Shown here piece by piece: positions 14,704 to 20,149 of a DNA stretch of 20,149 bases. The position numbers and the translations under genes were made by a program. The DNA lies in contig CAYPJE010000051.1 in NCBI GenBank assembly GCA_964410945.1, forward strand, positions 1 through 20,149. The letters are read 5' to 3'. The notes under the pieces were generated by a model that saw only the letters and a list, made by a program, of their open reading frames with translations, was not told the origin of the DNA and ran no database searches. The stretch is from CAYPJE01 sp964410945 (GTDB lineage: Bacteria; Fidelibacterota; Marinisomatia; Marinisomatales; TCS56). Every line of letters starts with the position of its first letter. Position 1 is the first letter of the stretch.

Positions 14704-17700
14704 ATGAATATTTTAAAAAGATTATTTTCATTTCTGCTAATTCTGCAATGTGTAGCCTGGTCTCAGAATTATTTTAGCATTAAGCTGCATGAAGATACTA
14801 CTTTGGAGTCATTGTTTGATGCTTTAATTAATGCCCGTGCTTTGAACTATGGTTCATACAGCACTACTAGCGGACTTGAATATGCTGTTAATGTTACTGA
14901 CATCGATATAGATATTGTAGACGATATAGATCATAATCTGGAATTGAGCATAAGTCTGTCGCTATATGCCGACTGGGGTGCTGCAAATGCAGTTTTTAGC
15001 AATTCTCAAAGTTTAACTATAGACACAGAATATGAATTGTCGAGTGAATATGATGTTATCGAAAAGGCCCTGTCAGTTTATGCTGAATTGACATATTTTG
15101 ATGCAAGTGTAATTCCTGAATGGTTTTCCGATTGGGTCAACTATAGAACAGATATATTAGATGAAATACCTATAATTCAATTATTCAATGTAATTCCCGA
15201 TATCGATGAATATTATTTTGCAGATCCACTCGTAGAATTTGAAAACGATGCAATTATCATATCGCTTGCACTGAACGATGATATAATTGTGGCAAACAGA
15301 TCAGTGGATAATCCTACTGGATTTCTTGGCGGTACACTATCGGTGGCGAACCAAACAACACCTGCTTCATCGCAATCCAATTTCACATCCCCCTCATCAA
15401 TTCTTGCGCGCTTGAATGATCAATACATAGCAACAACCCATAATGAAATCATTAATAATGAAAAGCATCTTACCTGGACTGACGATATAGACTATCTAAT
15501 GATAACACAAGAATTCCAATTGAATGGAAGTTATTTTGAAGAAGGACTATCTGCTTTCTACGAAGATCAATACAGTATGAGTATTGCTAGTAATGCCCCT
15601 GGTGTTGCGCTAGAATTCCATGATCCTTGGTATTACGATGAAAATACTGAAACACAACCCGACTGTTATAGAACAATCTCAACCGGGCAGTTTCAAGTGT
15701 TTTTAGAACAAAACGAGAATTTCTATAGTACTGATCCAATATATTCCTTAAAAGCACCAAGATTATGGGCTGATCAAAGTAACATTTATGTATTTGACCG
15801 GTGGCAGTCTTCTTCAGCAAATGATGCCATATTTACTGCAAATGGCGCTGCAACGACGACTGAATTAGAAACACAAGTTGTAATATTAGACGACGATGCG
15901 ACAATTACCGTCTATTACAACAGTGCCAATTCTACAGGTGAATCGGTCTCGGTATTAGCCGATGAAACACTAACATTGCCTGCCGGAGGACATTACATTT
16001 TAGACCCAGGCACTTATGAGGGTGACCCAAATCTCAATAACTATTTTAATATCACAGTATATGGAGATTTGATAGTAGAAGGAACAGAAGAAAATCCTGT
16101 TGTTCTAGAGCCTGGAGATTTCACAAGTGGTAATCCAGGTTTTTGGTATGGAATCATAATGGCTGATGAAAGCTCGTCAGAGATAGAAATCAGTAATTGT
16201 GAAATATCAAACTCCCTAAATGTAATTACTTTACCAAGTTCAGGTAGTTTTGAAAATATCAATATAAACATGGAAAATTGTGTTTTTTACAATAATGCTT
16301 CCTTAATCTATCAAAGTATCCCTGATAATTCTAGTATTGAAGGATATATTACTGGTACAATTAATAATTGTACAATTGATTACGGAATTATTTATATGGA
16401 TGTTGGGAATAATGTAACAGGCTCCTGCAGTGGCGGTATAGAAGTAACAAGTTCTATTTTCTATAATTCCTCAATTACTTCTACTTCTGGATTAACAAGT
16501 TATAATCTCAAGTCATGTGATATTTATAATACTACAACAAATGGAAGTGTTCAACTGGTTGATTGTATAACAGATGATCCATTGTTTGTTGATGCTGTTA
16601 ATAATGATTATCACTTAACATCGCTCAGTCCGTGTATAGATACAGGTTACGATCCATTTGGAAGTGAAGAGGATCCTGATGGTACTCCTCCAGATATAGG
16701 GGCTCATTACTTCCATCATTTAGGTGGTGGCACTGAATTGACCAGTGATTACACCCTGTCAAATGACGAATATATTATTGGTGATCTTATTTCAAGGTCA
16801 ATCACTATCCCGAGTGGAAAAACTTTGACTGTTCTACCTGGGGCGTCGGTTCAATTTCAGTCTAATGAAGGCCTGAATGTAAATGGGGTATTAAATGCGA
16901 TAGGTACGGAATCAGATCCAATTGTATTAACCTCGACTGCAAGCAATCCAAGCACATATGGTTGGGATGGTGTTCATCTAAACAGTACTAGTGATGGTTC
17001 AGAAATCAGGTATTGTGAAATAGAGCATGCCTACGCGGGAATCAGGGTTTATGAGTCAAATGTGACGATTAATGATAATTGGATCACTGATAATTATATA
17101 GCTGGAATTTGGGGCACTGATATCAGTCCTACGATTGATAATAATAAGATTACAGATAATTATCAATATGGTGTAATCTTTCAGGATGGCGGTTCTCCTC
17201 TTTTGTTGAATAATACAATATCTGGTAATAAATATGGAGCAAGATTCGCCTACTATACAGATCCATATTTAAGTCCATTGAACTACTATCAATCCGGGTT
17301 AAATCAGATTATCAATAATGATTACTATGGTATCTATGCTTACCTCTACAGTGATCCATTTGCAGGGAGTAGTGATAGCTACAATAATCGAATTGGTGGT
17401 TATAATAGTATTTATGGGAATAGCAGCAAAAACATATATGCTAATAATAATTGTAATGTAGAAGCAGAATTTTGTTGGTGGAACGGTGGCCAGAGCTCAT
17501 ATTATCTAGCAAACAATAGCACATTAAATACAGCTAACTATTTGAGTTCCAATCCTGGTGGTGGCTCATCATTATCTCGAAAGTTGTCTTCAGATTTGGC
17601 TGGTGATGACAATGCTATTTCAAAATATGCAGACTATAATCGTATGAAACCCGATACAACAAAAGTATCTAATCTGTGGCCCTGGGCTCATGAGTTAAAG

Positions 17701-18498
17701 TTGAAGGAGAAATATGTAGACGCTATTGATATTTATAAGATGCTGGTCAGGAAGTTCCCTGAAAGCGAAGAAGCGCGATCATCGTTAGTCAATATATATC
17801 ATCTTTCATGTAGATCAAACATGAAGAAGGAAATGCAGTATTTTGATAAGATTGCACGGGATAAGAAAGCTGACCCTATACTTAAGCAAATCTCAAATGA
17901 CTTGTTAGGATTGAGTTATGTTGAAACTGGAGAGTATAAGTCTGCTGAAGATGCTTTTAATCAGACAATCAGAGATTATCCAGGGACTGAAAGTGAGTTG
18001 TTAGCTCTGACAGCTTTGGTTAACATGCATTGTGAGCCATGTAATGAGGATATTGAGATAGCAAAAAGCTATCTAGCAATCCTGAAGGAAAAATATCCTG
18101 GTGAAATTGGAACCATGATGGCGCAAGCACGGGTTGGGGAAGAAGTTGACTGGAGTTTGTATGATGATTCCGATATCGAGAATCCATCCCAACCAAAGTT
18201 AGTTGAAGCCCTCTTGCCAGAGAAATATTCTCTTGGCGATAACTACCCCAATCCCTTTAACCCAATCACCAAGATTCCCTATGCACTACCTGAGGAAGGA
18301 AATGTCACTATCAAGGTATTTGATATCATGGGCCGTGAGGTTGTGAGATTGGTAGACGGCTTCATGCCGGCCGGTTATCACCAGGTGATCTGGAATGGAA
18401 AGAACAACTTGGGATCTCCGGTATCTACCGGTGTCTACTTCTACAATATAACCGTTGGTGATTTCAATCAGACCAATCGAATGGTACTCTTGAAATAA
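14704..18498 (+). CDS. Large secreted surface protein: N-terminal domain, beta-helix regions, TPR, Por-type sorting domain
   Basis: 1264 residues. Signal peptide 1-20. Residues about 21-205 form a domain shared with the preceding 309-aa protein. Around 350-410 is a beta module ending YVFDRWQSSSAND...DDATITVYYNS, resembling the FxxW...ATVTAxY repeats (InlB-B-like) of FCB surface proteins. Two parallel beta-helix regions follow (about 415-675 and 700-935), rich in NNxI and GIxxY turns, the second containing ITDNYIAGIWG and ISGNKYGARF rungs. TPR-like helices lie at about 990-1145 (YVDAIDIYKMLVRKFPES). From about 1170 the C-terminus is a type-A sorting/FlgD-like domain starting EKYSLGDNYPNPFNP and ending MVLLK, so export by a T9SS-like route with surface attachment or release is likely. 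It ends at the terminator 18521-18555. No enzyme active site is identified; adhesion or glycan binding is possible. Confidence 0.85.
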   Translation: MNILKRLFSFLLILQCVAWSQNYFSIKLHEDTTLESLFDALINARALNYGSYSTTSGLEYAVNVTDIDIDIVDDIDHNLELSISLSLYADWGAANAVFSNSQSLTIDTEYELSSEYDVIEKALSVYAELTYFDASVIPEWFSDWVNYRTDILDEIPIIQLFNVIPDIDEYYFADPLVEFENDAIIISLALNDDIIVANRSVDNPTGFLGGTLSVANQTTPASSQSNFTSPSSILARLNDQYIATTHNEIINNEKHLTWTDDIDYLMITQEFQLNGSYFEEGLSAFYEDQYSMSIASNAPGVALEFHDPWYYDENTETQPDCYRTISTGQFQVFLEQNENFYSTDPIYSLKAPRLWADQSNIYVFDRWQSSSANDAIFTANGAATTTELETQVVILDDDATITVYYNSANSTGESVSVLADETLTLPAGGHYILDPGTYEGDPNLNNYFNITVYGDLIVEGTEENPVVLEPGDFTSGNPGFWYGIIMADESSSEIEISNCEISNSLNVITLPSSGSFENININMENCVFYNNASLIYQSIPDNSSIEGYITGTINNCTIDYGIIYMDVGNNVTGSCSGGIEVTSSIFYNSSITSTSGLTSYNLKSCDIYNTTTNGSVQLVDCITDDPLFVDAVNNDYHLTSLSPCIDTGYDPFGSEEDPDGTPPDIGAHYFHHLGGGTELTSDYTLSNDEYIIGDLISRSITIPSGKTLTVLPGASVQFQSNEGLNVNGVLNAIGTESDPIVLTSTASNPSTYGWDGVHLNSTSDGSEIRYCEIEHAYAGIRVYESNVTINDNWITDNYIAGIWGTDISPTIDNNKITDNYQYGVIFQDGGSPLLLNNTISGNKYGARFAYYTDPYLSPLNYYQSGLNQIINNDYYGIYAYLYSDPFAGSSDSYNNRIGGYNSIYGNSSKNIYANNNCNVEAEFCWWNGGQSSYYLANNSTLNTANYLSSNPGGGSSLSRKLSSDLAGDDNAISKYADYNRMKPDTTKVSNLWPWAHELKLKEKYVDAIDIYKMLVRKFPESEEARSSLVNIYHLSCRSNMKKEMQYFDKIARDKKADPILKQISNDLLGLSYVETGEYKSAEDAFNQTIRDYPGTESELLALTALVNMHCEPCNEDIEIAKSYLAILKEKYPGEIGTMMAQARVGEEVDWSLYDDSDIENPSQPKLVEALLPEKYSLGDNYPNPFNPITKIPYALPEEGNVTIKVFDIMGREVVRLVDGFMPAGYHQVIWNGKNNLGSPVSTGVYFYNITVGDFNQTNRMVLLK

Positions 18499-18520
18499 CC
18501 AGGTGATTTAGTTAAACACG

Positions 18521-18555
18521 AAGGCGCATTGATAATTAAATTGATGCGCCTTTTT
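18521..18555 (+). terminator. Intrinsic terminator after the surface-protein gene
   Basis: Arms AAGGCGCAT (18521-18529) and ATGCGCCTT (18544-18552) form a 9-bp stem with a 14-nt AT-rich loop, and the TTTTT run is 18551-18555. It lies 22 nt after the stop codon. This is a classic rho-independent terminator on the plus strand, ending three bases before the next ATG. Confidence 0.9.
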
Positions 18556-18558
18556 ACT

Positions 18559-20149
18559 ATGACTGACAGAATCAAATATATCATCCTGGCAACAATTCTG
18601 TTTGTAACACCACTCCTGGTGTACCACAAGATGATCTGGGGGTATTTTACTCCAAAACACCTGTTCTTTCAGCTGATGATCAGTTTGCTGCCATTGATCA
18701 TTGTTATCGGTGGACGGATACGCACCAGGTATAACTTTATTGATGTATGTGTATTAATATGGCTGTTGTTTCCGATTCTGCACACCTTTGTCTTTGGTGA
18801 ATTCCAATACAGCAAAGGCTACCTGGATACTAATCTGTACCTGTTTATTTATTACCTCGCCCTGAGATCATTATCTGATATTAAGCAGATTCAAAAACTG
18901 ATTAAGTGGATAGTATATGCAGCTGGCTTGATTTCCATATATGGGATACTGCAGTATTTTAATATCGATCCACTATTAGGGAAAGGATATAATACCTATG
19001 GCCACCAGGTAGTTGGCACACTGGGGAACGCTAATAGTATGGGTGCCTTTCTGGCAATAACCCTGCCCTTGTCTATTTACCATGGAGTGAGAGGTAGGTC
19101 ACCCTTATTTATTAGAATACTAATCCCGATACTAATTTCAACTGGCTTAATTCTGTCATTCTCCCGGGGGGCAATTGTCGGGCTTGTAGCTGCATCCCTG
19201 GTATTTCTGATTCCTAAGATAAGAAAACTGCTTCATAAATATGTTAATCCTACTTGGAAAAGAGTATTGATCGTAACTGGTAGTTTTATCCTATTAGGTC
19301 TGCTGCTGGTACAGATGTATAACCTGAATTCTGACTCAGCAAAGGGGAGACTATTTATCGGGCGAATTACAGTAGGAATGATAAAAGAGCAACCGGTATC
19401 AGGGATAGGGTATGGCCGTTATGGAGTAGAGTATCTTAATTACCAGGCTGATTTCTTTGCCGATCCGGACAATAGTATCTATTACGATCGGGCTTCTAAC
19501 ATGAAACAGTCTGACAATGAATACCTGCAGGTCTGGGCCGAACTGGGTGTAACAGGGATACTGGCCTTTGTAGTGCTAATGGGCTATATCATTTCGCAGG
19601 TAATTAGGGCGGCCACAGCTAGAAGGTTTCAGCCGAATAGGTTATTACTCAGTATTATCGGAATATCTATTCTCACACCACTGATTCATTCATTGGTCGA
19701 TAATCCGCTGCGGGTGCTGCCAATTCAGATTGTGTTCTATTTCTGTATGGCGGCTACCGCAACTGCTCTTGAAACTGAATCCGACGCTTACAGGAAATCA
19801 TTTCAACTGTCCGATAAGGCCAGGGTGATACTGGTCCCAGTAACAATAATCCTGATTGTATTTATATCCGTGAACACCTGCCATAAGTCAAGAGCCTATT
19901 TGCTATGGCAGTCCGGACAGGAAACGGCCGCTCAGGGCAACTGGAATGATGCAATCAGCGAGTATGAACAGGCCCATGAACTGTTGCCGGGTAACCATGA
20001 ACTCATGTTCCATCTGGGGGCGGCTTATTCATATACCAAACAGCCTAAGAAGGCATTACCAATCCTGGAAGAAGCCAGCAATAATTTCAATGACAAGAAT
20101 CTGTATACTGTTCGTGGTGCGACATATCTCCAGCTGAAACAACTTGACC
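18559..20149 (+). CDS. O-antigen ligase/polymerase (Wzy/WaaL) family membrane protein with C-terminal TPR, 3' truncated
   Basis: The frame is open from ATG 18559 to the window end (530 codons, no stop). About ten hydrophobic segments span residues 5-435. Family features are LSFSRGAIVG (Arg203), PVSGIGYGRYG and the periplasmic loop QSDNEYLQVWAELGVTGI (Asp319 where many members have His), as in the O-antigen ligase/polymerase (Wzy_C) family. The protein continues into a TPR-type tail: GQETAAQGNWNDAISEYEQAHELLPGN (about 453-479), then a second repeat with LGAAYSYTKQPKKALPILEEA. It probably joins or polymerises surface glycans, or glycosylates exported proteins. No Shine-Dalgarno is seen, and the ATG sits three bases after a terminator T-run, so the start is not firm; ATG 18631 is a weaker alternative that would cut TM1. 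Composition is intermediate (37-48% GC in sampled lines). Confidence 0.85.
   Translation, partial: MTDRIKYIILATILFVTPLLVYHKMIWGYFTPKHLFFQLMISLLPLIIVIGGRIRTRYNFIDVCVLIWLLFPILHTFVFGEFQYSKGYLDTNLYLFIYYLALRSLSDIKQIQKLIKWIVYAAGLISIYGILQYFNIDPLLGKGYNTYGHQVVGTLGNANSMGAFLAITLPLSIYHGVRGRSPLFIRILIPILISTGLILSFSRGAIVGLVAASLVFLIPKIRKLLHKYVNPTWKRVLIVTGSFILLGLLLVQMYNLNSDSAKGRLFIGRITVGMIKEQPVSGIGYGRYGVEYLNYQADFFADPDNSIYYDRASNMKQSDNEYLQVWAELGVTGILAFVVLMGYIISQVIRAATARRFQPNRLLLSIIGISILTPLIHSLVDNPLRVLPIQIVFYFCMAATATALETESDAYRKSFQLSDKARVILVPVTIILIVFISVNTCHKSRAYLLWQSGQETAAQGNWNDAISEYEQAHELLPGNHELMFHLGAAYSYTKQPKKALPILEEASNNFNDKNLYTVRGATYLQLKQLD

Noticed and set aside
19946..20137. 63-codon plus-strand frame near the window end
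   Set aside because: Out-of-frame overlap with the TPR tail of the ligase-like gene, which stays open to the end of the window in its own frame.

Overview
The window looks like chromosome from an uncultured bacterium of the FCB group. Candidatus Marinimicrobia (Neomarinimicrobiota) or a close relative is my best guess. The pointers are a C-terminal type-A (Por/T9SS-like) sorting domain with the NYPNPFNP signature, a DUF5683 protein, secreted beta-helix proteins and an O-antigen-ligase-like membrane protein with a TPR tail. No 16S rRNA, tRNA, transposase, integrase or CRISPR array is visible, so the phylum call is inference. Every real gene is on the + strand.

Region 1 (1-3793) holds the 3' part of alaS (alanyl-tRNA synthetase), gcvPB (glycine decarboxylase subunit 2) and a PPC/DUF296 protein, tightly packed. 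Region 2 (3913-12135) starts after a 119-nt gap and is one run of eight co-directional genes with 1-13 nt gaps or 1-17 nt overlaps: ridA, a diacylglycerol-kinase-family lipid kinase, a DUF5683 protein, a sodium:amino-acid symporter (NSS), a polytopic membrane protein with possible degenerate UbiA-like features, a 59-residue 2[4Fe-4S] ferredoxin, a geranylgeranyl-reductase-family flavoprotein and a DinG-type helicase with an N-terminal exonuclease. The membrane protein/ferredoxin/reductase trio looks like an isoprenoid or lipid double-bond reduction module.

Region 3 (about 12136-18500) changes abruptly to AT-rich DNA (sampled lines 27-40% GC, against about 50-65% in the upstream operon). It encodes a predicted lipoprotein with repeated HWDG/HYNG motifs, a 309-aa secreted protein, and a 1264-aa surface protein made of an N-terminal domain shared with the 309-aa protein, two beta-helix regions, TPR-like helices and the sorting domain. 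It also carries a perfect 24-bp palindrome after dinG, an oddly oriented hairpin at 13624-13665 and a clear intrinsic terminator at 18521-18555.

Region 4 (18559-20149) has intermediate composition and encodes a truncated O-antigen ligase/polymerase-family protein with a C-terminal TPR that runs off the window.

The most interesting points are the coupled membrane protein-ferredoxin-GGR module, a DinG keeping both an intact DEDDh nuclease and the four Fe-S cysteines, the tandem secreted paralogous domain, and the compositional mosaic of the large surface protein.
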